Below, piece by piece: positions 1 through 11,619 of a DNA stretch of 64,000 bases. Position 1 is the stretch's first letter; each line of letters begins with the position of its first letter. Source of the DNA: Symsagittifera roscoffensis (lineage: Eukaryota; Xenacoelomorpha; Acoela; Convolutidae); the NCBI RefSeq assembly GCF_963678635.1, contig NC_087067.1:51326233-51390232 (forward strand), read 5' to 3'. Under the pieces are notes generated by a model. That model had not been told where the DNA came from, ran no database searches, and was given only the letters and a program-made list of their open reading frames with translations. Position numbers and translations under genes: made by a program.

Positions 1-2
1 GA

Positions 3-1976
3 AATTGCAAAATTGTCAGTAAACAAACCGCTCTTCCCGAATTGTTTAATCTTCGATTTATAGAATCACAAAATAATTCAGATCCACAATTACAAGCCAT
101 TATCGAATTAATTAAATGTAAAGACCCTCATTTACACTCAAAAATTGCAGCGATGAGTAAGAACTATGCATAGTATACTCAAGACTTTCACGTAAGAGAC
201 GGATGCCTATGGATGGACGAGAGGCTAGTGATCCCTAACACATTGCAAGCGGCGGTAAACAATAAGCTACATTATTATGACCACGGGAAATCAAGTATGT
301 ATGACGAGGCCGAAGACATCTGGTACCCGTACATGTTCCGTAACTTAGCAACTACCGCCGGGAATTGCCAGGAATGCACATTAGCTGGTAAGAACTTGAA
401 AAATATGTGTTCGAAAGATGATATAGGGAAAATACCTGAGCCGAAAGAACCGAATGAATCGGTACAACTGGATTTTTGGGGGCTCATTAACTACTTGAAG
501 GAGTCTAAAAAGTATGTTTTGGTGGCGGTGGATCGGTTCTCACGTTGGCCATCGGCTATGGTCTGTAATTCGAACCGATCGGATAAAATTATTAAATTTC
601 TAAAAGCATACTTTATTGCCCACGGAGTTCCGCGCCAAATTCGAGTTGATCAAGGAACAGACTTTATGTCTAAGGAGGTTAGGGCATTTTGTCATGAACA
701 GGGAATTGAAATTTGCATCTCGCCAGTGAACGATCATAGGGCAACAGGATGTGTCGCACGCACGATTGGCAGCATCAAGAACTCAGTACTTACGTATGCG
801 CTGGAGGATAAACCGGAACCCTTGGATCGGATGGTCGAAAGAGCCCTCGGAGCCTTAAGATTTGTGAAAAACACCACCCTCAACAAAACACCGTTCAAAG
901 CGCACCACGGCCGGGAAGCTAACACGGTTCTCAGAAATTTGACTAAAAAGCCTACTTTACGGAATCTAAATTGCGAAAATGTAATACGATCAAAATCTGC
1001 ATGTTTAGATGAACGAGACCCAATCGCCCAAGCAATGCCGGAGCCTATGGATACCAACTGGGGAATCCGATCGGACACTGAGTACGACCAGATAAACAGG
1101 CGAAGACCACTGAAATTGGCCCAGGACCAAGCTGCTAACCAGGATGATGAGCCTGGAATTGTGCGAGCACCAAGTGACCCAGTCGAAATACCACCGGCAG
1201 TGGTGATGCAGAGGACCGGGGAGCGGAATATGAATAGGTATAGACCATTAAATTTCAATATAGTAAATCAAAGTGAGCATACTATTGAAATGAGTAATGG
1301 TGCTGTGCTTAGAAAATCGGGAGTAGCACTAAAGAAGGCAAAGGTTCTGAAAAAACGGGCGCCGGGACAAATCGCGGCACCACCAACGCCATGGGACCTA
1401 AAACGGAAGTTACTAACGAGTAGTAGCCAACCAAGTAGCTCAAAAGGCACCAGGGGAACTTTCCATAGCACCTTGGGAAAGAAATCACGATTCCAAAATT
1501 TGGAAATCGTGGAGGACTCAGAATTGGACGCGGAGGACCATTTACCGCTAATTACAACGAAGCAAGCCAAATCGACAAGTGGGGGAGCAAACGTTGGTGA
1601 AGAGGGACAAGGAACGTCTAGTGGGGGAGAGGACCAAGTACAAACTGAAACTATAACGATTCGACCCAGTAACTACGAGACAGCGACGGATTACACAATG
1701 GCACGCGAACAGGAAATCGAAGCGAACCGAAGGAAGGAAGATACCGGAGGAATTACACCACAGGAGACGGAACGCCAGGCGGAATAAATTCCAGCAACCG
1801 GGGAGAAGAAGCGGGGTCGGAAACAACGACTTGTCTCCTACTCAAGTCAAGATTCGGCTAGTTCATTGGACGAAACTAGTTCTAGACGGTCGGGAAGAAA
1901 ACGAACCGCAGTGACTAAGATGGGGGCAGTCATGATCGATAACATCCAAAAGACGGATAAGTCAGGAGCAAAATGA
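3..1976 (+). pseudogene. LTR-retroelement pol, 3' part (integrase), broken
   Basis: This is the end of a pol polyprotein from a Ty3/gypsy-like or retrovirus-like element; integrase would insert element cDNA into the host genome. One frame runs from the window edge to TGA 1974-1976 and is interrupted by TAG at 171-173 and TAA at 1785-1787. Numbering residues from the Met at 213, the HHCC zinc-binding module is H20, H24, C52, C55. The DDE core has D87 (LDFWG) and D146 (RVDQGTDF). The third catalytic position, 35 residues further on (182), is Ala (GCA at 756-758) where the family has Glu. From about residue 260 the tail is basic and Ser/Pro/Gln-rich, with no recognised chromodomain. Reverse transcriptase and RNase H would lie upstream, outside the window. 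The stops and the missing catalytic residue indicate a dead copy. I am confident of the integrase identity but not of the subfamily. Confidence 0.9.
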
Positions 1977-2056
1977 AAAAAAAGTATGAGGAAAGGAAGT
2001 ATGAGTAACAAACTTATGTAAACAAACTTGTTAACTGTTGAAAACTGTTAACATAT

Positions 2057-2074
2057 GGAGGTCGAGGGAGAGGG
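2057..2074 (+). other. Candidate polypurine tract of the retroelement
   Basis: A purine-rich stretch ending in GAGGGAGAGGG lies 80 bases after the pol frame closes, where plus-strand priming and the start of the 3' LTR are expected. It is followed by CATGCTGTG, so an LTR could begin at the TG at 2076 or 2079. Position is the main support; I found no second LTR copy here to compare with. Confidence 0.3.
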
Positions 2075-2910
2075 CATGCTGTGAAACGGCAAAAACTCAA
2101 AAATTTGTGTTTTAAAGGTTTTTGTAGTTGATTGATAAAACTTGTTATTCACCCTACTGATAACATCGATGCATTGGATACGTTAATTAGAGTCATGAAT
2201 TTTTACAAGGAGGGAAATGTCATAGTATCTAAATTTAGTTCATGTTCCATTTCTAGTTGTGCTACTTAATTCATTTATCTGTCTGGCGCTAACTGGTATT
2301 TAACCTTCGGAGTTTGTCTGTCACCTTCGGATGACAGCTATTTTATTGTCTCCGACTAACTTTCTAACATACGGTTACTTATCTTACTGGATTAGTTTAA
2401 CATATCGAAACCGTATTTTCACATGTGGAAAAAAAACCAAGATGAAATATGATTGCCAAATTTATTTTGCTTGAAGCATCAAGAGTACGGTGATGAGATC
2501 TCAAAAGGTAGCCATAGTAGCGTGAAACTTTTGAGGTACACTTTTTGCCGCAAAAAAAATAACACGAAAATGAAAGAAAATTGGTGTTGCATATTACATA
2601 TTGTATGAATGCATAATTTTGGTATGACATTTTCAGCAGAAAACGCTATGTACTTCTCACTGAAACTACAAAACGAATTGTAATTTCAAAGCCCAATTGA
2701 ATAAAAAAAAATCTCCTTGATAATGCATGGCAATCCGCGTCTTCCATAACACTGGTGACAATAATCCTGTTCTTTGTTCAAAACTTTGCTGCGATACCGG
2801 CAATCAGGATTCGTAGGCCACATGTGTAGTGACTGGTTACTCATGTATTTGGTCTATAAGAGCATCTTTATATTTATGTAGGACATAAAGAAATATAGAC
2901 ATTCAGTTGT
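2075..2910. other. No gene seen; may hold the decayed 3' LTR
   Basis: AT-rich sequence after the pol remnant with no convincing open frame. The first few hundred bases could be the 3' LTR of the element at 3-1976, but its end cannot be set. It does not resemble the LTRs at 17669-18063 and 62975-63389. Confidence 0.3.
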
Positions 2911-2980
2911 GAAGAGGTGGTGAAGTGGTTACGTCTCCGCCCGACAATCATAGGGTCCGAAGTTCGAGATCCACCATGAT
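2911..2980 (+). repeat. tRNA-derived SINE-like head (degenerate)
   Basis: TGGTGAAGTGG at 2918-2928 resembles a pol III A box and GTTCGAGATCC at 2962-2972 a B box, at nearly tRNA-like spacing. The acceptor and T stems do not pair, so this is a tRNA-like promoter relic rather than a working tRNA gene. A strong hairpin follows at 3047-3116 and might belong to the same unit. Confidence 0.45.
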
Positions 2981-3046
2981 CTGTACAGGTTGCTTAAAGG
3001 TGAGGAAACATTATTTTGCCCAGATAATGAATATAAAAAAATGCAT

Positions 3047-3116
3047 GTTAAACTTAAGAAGGACAAAACATCGGTTCTCCACGAAGAACCGTTGTTTTGT
3101 CCTTCTTAAAGTTTAC
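3047..3116. repeat. Near-perfect hairpin, 25-bp arms
   Basis: Arms 3054-3078 and 3085-3109 are complementary at 24 of 25 positions around a 6-base loop (CCACGA). Pairing continues outward for about six more bases with one bulge. The arms contain AAGAAGGACAAAACA. It could be a small foldback element or a hairpin RNA. The loop is short and the pairing too perfect for a typical conserved microRNA precursor. Confidence 0.8.
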
Positions 3117-4679
3117 ATACAATTTTTTTGATTCATTTTGGTCCTTTCCCTTGTGGATTAATGGTCTTAAACATAACACGTTTTTCGAATTTGAATTCAT
3201 TTATTCACGTCGATTTAATCGATAAAGCTTAGTTCGGTTAGCAAATATATCGGCCTGCTGAATGGACGAATGGTCTCGGAGACACAGATTCTGAAAAAAT
3301 TCAAACTTTGGGGTCATAAAAACCTCAAGCTGCACAGTTAAACCCAATTTAGCCCAAACTTACCGGAAAAATTGGCGTCTCAAATAGTCAAGAAATTATC
3401 TAAGTTTGAATGTTAGAACAAGGTAATGGAAAATTTAATAGTGACAACTTACTGTGTATTATCTTGTATTGCTGACAGCGTGGATGATTTTTTTAGGGAA
3501 ATTGAACAATATTTGCGCGGGGAGGAAATAATCAACAATACAACACCGTCTGAAATATTTGCACGGTATAGTCTGAACACCCAAAAAAGAACAGTTGGAA
3601 AGATTCTTAATACTTTTTCCTACCAACTTACCCGTTAAAAGTAAGGCATTAAAAGAGTAAACAAGCGTGTATTAAGCTGGCTGAACGAGAAATATTTCGG
3701 ATTAGAGCAGAAATATTAACAGTCGTACTTCAATAAGAAAAATATGATGCCCAATTTATGCTCAAAATGATTCCCGAGAGATAAAACCGTTTGCACTTTT
3801 TCTGCAGAATAAAAATTAGGAACAGACTTTAAATTCATCGCATAACACCCCACATTTACCTGGTGTGGTGGAACGGTTCTTTGATGCGTTGTTATGATTT
3901 AGATGTCTTAAAATGATGAACGGCTCGAGAAACATGGTTTCCGATGCACATCCGTTCAGTAAATAGTTCACAAATAAGATCATGCAAAGAACACAACAAA
4001 AAAGATCCGTGAGAAGAGTAATCAATTAGTATGCAAATAGCCAACCACTAAGGTTAAATTCTGCGATAAGAAATAAAAGGAAACTTTAAACTTTTTTCCA
4101 TTGAAGCTCTGATACGATTACGTCTCAAATGGCATAATTTTCAAATAGCATAACAATGAAAAATTTTATCAAATGACATCAATTCCAGGTATATTGCAGA
4201 GTTAAAAAAATTAAAGAAATTTTTGAATTCGAGTGAATAAATTCGAAACATCTTTCAATAAATTGTGAAAAATGATTACGTTGTCAATTCAATTGTTAAT
4301 TGAACCTTTAATTTAAAAAAACAGAATTCTTATCAAAAGCATAAGCTTGCTGCTGCTAACTAGTTTATTTTTATCAATTTTTTAAACAAAAATGTCACTC
4401 AACTTTTGTTTAGAAGCAGTTAATTCTAAAATTTTTTGCTTATATTTTTGATAAAAAAGAGAAATATTTTTTCGTATAAAGTGTTTCATATTATAAATTC
4501 AGGCTATTTGAGAAAACTTTAATTTTTTATGCCATTTGGGAATTATGCGATATGTGAAGTTACCCTAAGATACATTGCTATTTCATATTAAATGCTTAGA
4601 TACAGATTTACGTAAAATCAGGGAGTAAGATCAAGGTAAAATCAGACGTGTTTCCCGTACTTATAAAATGTTCTAATTC
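3117..4679. other. No gene seen; AT-rich
   Basis: Short open frames occur on both strands (for example 3426-3638 plus and 3816-4025 minus), but none has a recognisable domain, biased composition or paired splice sites. Confidence 0.5.
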
Positions 4680-4860
4680 AGATCCAAAATAAAGTTTTTC
4701 AGATCTAATTTTCAGATTTGAAATGGGTTGTCAAATGTTAAATTAAAGCTTGGATACTTTATAATTGGGTTATTTTAGATCTAACTTCAGATCTGAAATT
4801 TTGTTTTCATGGTTATTTAAGCTCCTGATTTCAAACTTGAAATTTTTTTATAATTATTTT
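4680..4860. repeat. AGATCT-rich degenerate repeat, left part
   Basis: Variants of the palindrome TTCAGATCTGAAA recur several times here and again at 5640-5830. The two parts flank the HINE-like copy at 4907-5433, which suggests that the copy landed in an older repeat. A similar motif pair occurs near 18040. Confidence 0.45.
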
Positions 4861-4906
4861 TTGAAAACATCAATGTTTCTGTTAAATTTTTTGCTATTAT
4901 AGGTAT

Positions 4907-5433
4907 TTGTTCCGACTTTCGATACGAAAGTAACGGAATATTTGTGCTCGGGGTGGGGTTTTGTTTTCTTCAGACAAATTTCGACTTTTAACTAGCCATT
5001 TTTGACAGAACTTTTTTTACATCATTCAAAAGGTATTGTTGTCTTGAGCTCAAATTTGAAAGATATTTCACCTGTGATCATTTTTCGTAAAGTTATGGGG
5101 GTATTAAGATTGCCATTTTGGCCAATTTGGGACAATTAACGCGCGATATATTTCGCGCTATTAACGCGTAAGCGGAGAGTTAATCCGTCTTAAAATCGTT
5201 CCAAAATGGTTGAAAGAAGCTTATTTGCCATAATTGAATTGTTATAAGGAGCTAAATCTATCTTATTGTACTTTAAATGGCATGTGGGGGGATGATTTTC
5301 ATAGAAAAATTCAAATTAAAAAAAAATTTTTTTTTTATTTTATTACATTTAATTTTTAATGATATTACTGCTCCATAAAACCTTAAAAGGCAGTCGGAAC
5401 ATTCAGGGCTTCGCCCTGATACGAGCAGTCTTG
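4907..5433 (+). mobile_element. HINE-like non-autonomous element, copy 1 (527 bp)
   Basis: This is the most complete plus-strand copy. The 5' end is TTGTTCCGACTTTCG, followed by a short palindrome (CTTTCGATACGAAAG). The body carries GCGCGATATATTTCGCGC-like and ACGCGTAAGCGGAGA motifs shared by all long copies. Near the 3' end AGTCGGAAC repeats the first bases in inverted orientation; then come a hairpin (AGGGCTTCGCCCT) and the terminus ATACGAGCAGTCTTG. Asymmetric subterminal inverted repeats plus one 3' hairpin fit Helentron-associated elements. There is no coding capacity. Confidence 0.7.
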
Positions 5434-5639
5434 TTTTGTACTTTATAGCTTCTGCTAGCTGCTAGCATGTACTTAGCAAATACTCTTGTACTGATTGGAT
5501 ACTGCTGATATGTATTTGCGTAATTATGAGGTAACCATCAGAATGCAGTAGCGCATGAAAATCAAAATTTTGATAGGTGTTCTAGCAATTTTTGAAAAAG
5601 TTTTAATTGAATTGAACAAAACATATGTAAATTTCTAAC

Positions 5640-5830
5640 TTCAGGTTTCTATAGCTTCAGATCAAAAAGTTTTTGTTGCATAGTTATTTAAAATCTGAAC
5701 AATTGTATTTCAGGTTCGTATTTCAGATCTCAAAATTGTAAGTTTTTCTCAAAGATCTAAAATAACGAATTTCAGATCTGAGAGTCAAGTAATGAAGTAA
5801 ATAAAGAAATCCAGATCTAAATCAGAAAAA
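5640..5830. repeat. AGATCT-rich degenerate repeat, right part
   Basis: CAGATCT-type motifs recur at about 5656, 5725, 5752, 5774 and 5811, matching the stretch at 4680-4860 on the other side of the HINE-like copy. Confidence 0.45.
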
Positions 5831-6600
5831 TCACTGAGTACAAGCAGTTACATTGTTTGCTTCAGGTCACGTCTAATTAAGACTGACTCTCAGATTCAAA
5901 CTTACTGTACAGTTATTACATGATTACATAAATTTGCTATAATTATGCCTATAACACTACCTCGCCGTCCAAAAAAAACTCTAAAAGTATTGTAAAAACA
6001 CGATTGCCCCTTTACCTCTACACAGCGTCAGTAGTGTAGTATTTGTTTTACTTAAACTCACTGCTAAATGATGATCAATAGGAATATAGTCTTGCTCGCC
6101 AGGCTGACCATTTGTTGAGAGAACGTTGGTAGCATGTTTTGTGAAGATTTTGAGTTTTTTTATTCCCTGGATTTGTTAGTGGTCCAATAGGCTTGTTCCC
6201 TACTTAGCTTTTTTCGCTATATCTTACTGAGCCTCACTTTATTTGAAAAACTTTGCTTCTAATCATTTGACAAAATGATTCAACACTTTATCAACGGCCT
6301 TTAACTATTTGCAAAGTCAAACTCAAAGTATTATCATGCAGGCCAATCGAAATGGTAGGGCAGAAGGATAGGCTGCTGGATTTCTTCGGCTCCTTTTTTA
6401 AATTTTAGCGTCAGCTCACTGGAACCTTTAGTCCAATCAATTTACAGTTTTTATCACGCGAATTTTAAATTCGGCCGGAGATAAAAATATCATTTTTCAC
6501 GTAAACTAAAACAGAGCTCTGACAACTTTAGCAAAGTTACACAAGCTGAATAATTTTGTTTTCGAAACTGAAAACTTATTACTTGACTGTAATGGTCTTG
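5831..6600. other. No gene seen; AT-rich
   Basis: No convincing open frame, splice-flanked exon or repeat was recognised. Confidence 0.45.
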
Positions 6601-6705
6601 TTGTTCCGACTTTCGGAGAAAATGACAAAACATGTATGCGCTTGGGGTGATTTTTTTCCTCCAGAAAAAGTTCGACTTTTAACTTCAAATTCCGAATTTA
6701 TGGCG
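6601..6705 (+). mobile_element. HINE-like 5' fragment
   Basis: TTGTTCCGACTTTCG followed by GCGCTTGGGGTG and a TTCGACTTTTAACT stretch matches the first 100 bases of the long copies. The remainder is missing, and a complete copy in the opposite orientation starts 200 bases later. Confidence 0.6.
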
Positions 6706-6906
6706 CATTTTTTTATCATGCAGAAAAGAATAATGTACAATTAAGTGCTCAGACAAAATTCAATTCAACGTCGATTGTTTTTCATAAAACAATCGATATT
6801 AAAGATTGACAGTTTGACGAAACTGGGATAATTATCAAATTTAAGTTTTCATTTTTGTCTCATCTTGCAAGAAAGCATGAATGCGGCCATCAAATTTAAA
6901 ACTAAG

Positions 6907-7450
6907 CAAGACTGCTCGTATCAGGGCGAAGCCCTGAATGTTCGACTGCCTTTAAGTTTTATGGAGCACCAGTAATAACATTTAAAAAAATTAAATGAAA
7001 TAAAATAAAACGAAATTTTTTTTCTAAAATTTGAATATATTTTCATGAAAATCAACCCCCCACACGCCATATAAAGTACAAAAAGAAAGATTTCGTTCCT
7101 TGAAACAAATCAATTATGGCAAAAAAGCTTCGTTCAATCAATTTGGAACGATTTATAAGACGGATTAAATCTCCGCTTACGCGTTAATAGCGCGAATTAT
7201 ATCGAGCGTTAATTGTCTCAAATTGGTCAAAATGGCCAAAATGGCAATCTTTAAACCCTCATAACTTTACGAAAAATGATCACAGGTGAAATATTTTTTC
7301 AAATTTAAGCTCAGGACAACAATACCTTTTGAATGATATAAAAAAATTCCGTCAAAAATGGCTTGTTAAAAAGTCGAAATTTGTCTGAAGAAAAAAAAAC
7401 CCACCCCGAGAACAAATATTCCGTTACTTTCGTATCGAAAGTCGGAACAA
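6907..7450 (-). mobile_element. HINE-like element, copy 2 (544 bp)
   Basis: Full-length minus-strand copy. It reads CAAGACTGCTCGTATC, then the GC hairpin at the left and GAAAGTCGGAACAA at the right edge. Its body is close to copy 1. Its right edge abuts copy 3, which is in the opposite orientation. Confidence 0.7.
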
Positions 7451-7786
7451 TAAATATTTCAGCTGTGATCATTTTTTGTCAAGTTATGGGGGTTTAAAAT
7501 TGCCTTTTTGGCTAATTTGGGGCAATTGACGCGCGATATATTTCGAGCTATTAGCTCGGAAGCGGCGACTGAATCTGCATTAGAAATCGTTTCAAATTGA
7601 TTGAAGGAAGCTGAATTGTCAAAATTGATGGAATGTGGTGGGATAATTTTCACAAAAAATCGCAAATTTAGAAGAAAAAAATTTTCAATTTATTTTTTAC
7701 ATTAATTTTTTTTCATGCTATTACTGCTCCATAGACCTCAAAAGCAGTCGGAACATTCAGGATTTGCCCTAATACGAGCAGACTTG
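7451..7786 (+). mobile_element. HINE-like element, 5'-truncated copy 3
   Basis: Starts inside the family body (ATATTTCAGCTGTGATC) directly after copy 2 and ends normally with AGTCGGAACATTC, a weakened hairpin and AATACGAGCAGACTTG. Together with copy 2 it forms a head-to-head inverted pair. Confidence 0.65.
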
Positions 7787-8025
7787 TTTTAATTCTACTC
7801 AAATTCTAGCATGAGAACAAATAAAGTGCAGTCGGATCAATAAAAATTTAGAAATCTGAAAGAAGCTAATTTGAAAATCTGTCATTTTTGGAGTTTAGAG
7901 GATGATTATTGGTAGAAAACTTTCGGGACCTTGGTGCGTCCGGTATGAGTTATCGTACCTAAAGTCACCAGCGGGTTCCCGATCATGTCATTGATTCAAG
8001 ATGACTGCTATCAAAATATAATTAA

Positions 8026-8554
8026 CAAGACTGCTCGTATCAAGGCGAAGCCCTGAATGTTCCGACTGCCTTTAAGGTTTATGGAGCACCAGTAATAACA
8101 TTTAAAAAAATTAAATGAAATAAAATAAAACGAAATTTTTTTTCTAAAATTTGAATTTATTTTTATGAAAATCATCCCACAACACGCCATATAAAGTACA
8201 AAAGGATAGATTTCGTTTCTTGAAACAAACCAATTATGGCAAATAAGCTTCTTTCAACCAATTTGGAACGATTTCTAAGTCGGATTAAATCTCCGCTTAC
8301 GCGTTAATAGCGCGAAATATATCGCGCGTTCATTGTCCCAAATTGGCCAAACTGGCAACTTTTAAACCCTCATAACTTTACGAAAAATGATCACAGGTGA
8401 AATATCTTTTCAAATTTAAGCTCAGGACAACAATACCTTTTGAATAAAAAGATTTTGTCAAAAATGGCTAGTTAAAAAGTCGAAATTTGTCTGAAGAAAA
8501 AAAAACCCACCGAGCACAAATATTCCGTTACTTTCGTATCGAAAGTCGGAACAA
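8026..8554 (-). mobile_element. HINE-like element, copy 4 (529 bp)
   Basis: Full-length minus-strand copy with both family ends (CAAGACTGCTCGTATC on the left, GAAAGTCGGAACAA on the right) and the same internal GCGCGAAATATATCGCGCG block. Confidence 0.7.
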
Positions 8555-8667
8555 TGAATTTGCGGTCATCAAATTTGCTCAGCTCTGAAGTTACGAACAC
8601 TGAAAGGCCTAAGATCGACCGACGGTCTATGAAACTATTGCTGTGCGACTTGCCTAGGACTCATTAA

Positions 8668-9044
8668 TTGTTCCGATTTTCGAAGAAAGTGAGAAATATA
8701 TATGGCTGGGTTGTTTTTAATATTCGGACTAACTTTACGAAGGAAGTTGAAAGCATATGGGTATAGATCCGGAAACTTTTGGATTGCCGCGAGAGTTTCT
8801 AATTGATAGTCCAATACGTAGACCTTTTATGCGTGGCAAATTATCCACATTAATATTCGTTACAAACTAAATCAAGGCAAATAATTGGCGCTTTTATTTC
8901 GAGTCAATTTTTAAAATCTTTTCATTTGAGATTTGTAGTTCCAAATTTATAGTTGTTTGAATTTTTGTTTTAAAAAAATTATTCTAAAATAATTAAAGGG
9001 CAGTCAGAACATTCAGGGCTTTGCCCTGATATTCGAGCAGTCTG
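8668..9044 (+). mobile_element. HINE-like element, shorter divergent copy
   Basis: The 5' end TTGTTCCGATTTTCG and the 3' end CAGTCAGAACATTC plus hairpin plus ATTCGAGCAGTCTG are recognisable; the interior is mostly different sequence. This suggests an internally replaced variant sharing only its ends with the long copies. Confidence 0.6.
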
Positions 9045-9273
9045 TGTCATTTTTGGTGTAACATATCGATTATAAAAACATGCTAAAAATTCTTGAGAGC
9101 ACAAAAAATATTGTTTTAAGTCACTGGCAATTTTCATTATATCTTAGCCTCATCATGTGTTAGAGCGCTAAATGCTCGAACTCGAAATAAAACGTTTTTT
9201 TTTTTAACTCAACGCTCCAACCGGCCTTAAATCAAGTTCGAACTTTTTGCGTTGATCATATTGAATGTTGGTG

Positions 9274-9391
9274 GCCCTGAATGTTCCGATTGCTGAGGAC
9301 ATACCTTCCGGATGATATGATAAAATTCCGTCTGGAGAAAAAGATCACACCGAGCACAAGAATTCCGTCATTTTCTTCGACAGTCAGAACA
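9274..9391 (-). mobile_element. HINE-like remnant
   Basis: CCTGAATGTTCCGATTGC at the left and AATTCCGTCATTTTC with CAGTCAGAACA at the right match the two family ends in minus orientation, with most of the body deleted. Confidence 0.5.
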
Positions 9392-9756
9392 GGAAGAATT
9401 TTTGGTTACTGTAAGGAAATTTCTCCGAACATGAAGTTATGAAAATGTTCCGCCGCCACAACCACGCTCCGCAATTTAAGCTTATCAATGCTTTTATTAG
9501 TGCGTCACATATCCATGTCGTTTAGCATTTTGTATTGAAAAGCTTTCATAACGAAATCGTTTACAAACATATTTATTGCGACAATTGTTTATTCTTGGAC
9601 CTGGTTTTAATATATTTTGCGTCCCAACATTGAAAAAAATTGAAAACGCTTCCGAAAGTGTAGCTGAGCTGAGTATGAACCAGACGAATTAATCAGCCGA
9701 ACCTATAAGTGATCCAACAGCTGACAAATTTTCCGCTCCTTTAAATTTCTCCGCTA

Positions 9757-9805
9757 CTTCCAGCTAAAATATTTCCAGCTAAAATACTTCCAGCTAAAAA
9801 ATATA
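9757..9805. repeat. Short tandem repeat, about 15-bp unit
   Basis: About three copies of CTTCCAGCTAAAATA with small changes. Confidence 0.7.
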
Positions 9806-9849
9806 CTAAAATATTCCAGCGCACTGATATCATTTTGATGAACTTTAAG

Positions 9850-10600
9850 TTGAACAGTTAAACGCCAATTTCAAATACCTATCTTCTTTTGCTGTTATTA
9901 TGTTCGAAACTTTGAAAATGTTTTAATTAAACTTTTAATTTTTTTCTGATATGCCAGGTGTTTAAAAGATTCTCTGCCTTCTTCCTTCCTTCAAAGTATT
10001 TTTTTTGTCGGTGGTAATATAAGATTCGGAATTCTTTTCTCTTCACGTGGACTGTATCGATGGGCATTTAACAATCAATGTTTGAACGAATTTTTGATCA
10101 GCATTCATATGAGCGATTGATTTTAGCGACAAGCAAAAACGACTCATACTCAAGGACAATGTTACCTCACATTCATGCCATGATTACGTAATTTGACTCA
10201 ATAGTTAGGCCATCCATTACACGAGCTACCGCAGATTAATGAACTGTTGTATCATTTTAACCAAGCAGGATGGAAATGTTTTCTAGGGCACTATTCTATC
10301 ATAAGAATTGCATATGATGTCGCAAACATTAAAAAAAAACTTCAAATCTAAAAAACCTTTTGTGCCACAAACAGGCCACACATGTAAACAATTTAATACA
10401 ATTTAACTAAATGTATTAAATTTTGTATAAATTTCTATTTGTGAATATCTCAAGTCGCATAATTCTCCAAGATGAGAAGATGTGCCATCGTAAATATAGT
10501 GCAGATTTGTTGATTTTTTAAAATAATGATGAAAAACAGCTGTAGTTTACTGTTCACGTTTTTAAGTTCTCAGTGAAACTCTAGTTTTCATTTTTGGAGA
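9850..10600. other. No gene seen; AT-rich
   Basis: No convincing open frame or recognised repeat. Confidence 0.45.
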
Positions 10601-10613
10601 CAATTCATTATAT

Positions 10614-10844
10614 TTGTTTTTCCGGCTTTCGAAGTAAAAGCGCGTTAATATTGTAGTAGTCAAAGTTGTCTCAAATTCAAATCCTTTTCAACCCTCTGGA
10701 ACTTTTTAAAAAAAAAAAATAGAGTCACATGCAAACAATAGTTAGGCCATCTACTACACGAGCCACGATTACGGCACATCAGTCACACGCGCAACAGAGA
10801 GCAGTCGGAACAGTCAAGTTTTCCCTGATATTCGAACAGTATTG
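10614..10844 (+). mobile_element. HINE-like element, short copy
   Basis: A 5' end TTGTTTTTCCGGCTTTCGAAG and a 3' end CAGTCGGAACAGTC, TTTTCCCTGATATTCGAACAGTATTG are recognisable about 230 bases apart. Little of the family body remains. Confidence 0.5.
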
Positions 10845-10849
10845 ATATG

Positions 10850-11615
10850 TTTCTTGATTCTTTTCGCTTTTTCGAAATTGTGCGCTTCATGTCTTGAATT
10901 AACTTTGCGAGAAAAACGAGCTTAAGATTTTGATTGCCCAATATTCAGCCAAAACTTCAAAACGTTAGTCTGAAAATTATAGAATTTAAGTCAAAATACT
11001 GAAAACTTAAAGTTATAGGAACATATTTTATTATAACTCCGAGTTTCGGGAAGCCGTTTATGAATAAAACCAAACAAAACTCTAAATTTTTTCTCGGTAA
11101 TTTGTGTAATTCAACAAAGGTTGAATTATTTTGATAGTTTTCTCTGACAAAAGTCAAATTTTTAAAATATACTTGATCGACAAAATTAGCAATTTTTTTT
11201 GTTTCTGTTGTTTTTGGGTTTTGACTGCATGCATCTGAAATTTTAGATCTTCATTTTTGCACCATTTTTCTACAATTTTGTTGTCTAATTTGATACAAAT
11301 GTTTAAGGAAAAAAACTGCGTAACATCACATATCCCAAGTAATCAAAGAGAAGATTTTGGGCAACAAAAATTCCAGACAAAAATTCCAGTGCTATTTTCG
11401 GGTAGCAGTGAGATAATTTTTTCGTTTGCCAGAGCGTGAACGGTATAGTTTGCAGAATATTATCCAAGCAACATACAACTGGTAGAAACAAATTTTGAGG
11501 AGGAACTGTTTTGTGGGATACAATAAAAAAAAATTCATTAGGGTCGAAGTTTTGAATAGTAAAATAGGCTGAAGTATTTTGGTCTTTCCCAAAAATCACA
11601 GAAGGGAACAAACTC
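10850..11615. other. No gene seen; AT-rich
   Basis: Overlapping open frames of 60-130 codons run on both strands. They partly enter the HINE-like copy on the right and carry no recognisable domain. Confidence 0.4.
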
Positions 11616-11619
11616 ATAA

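Noticed and set aside
734-1826. Minus-strand open frames of 92-174 codons opposite the integrase region
   Set aside because: They are antisense shadows of the well-supported pol frame and have no domain of their own.
2911-2983. Functional tRNA gene
   Set aside because: A- and B-box-like motifs are present, but the acceptor and T stems do not pair, so it is kept only as a SINE-like relic.
7915-7995. Possible short exon with higher GC (GGACCTTGGTGCGTCCGG region)
   Set aside because: Open frames are under 30 codons on either strand and no convincing acceptor-donor pair flanks them.
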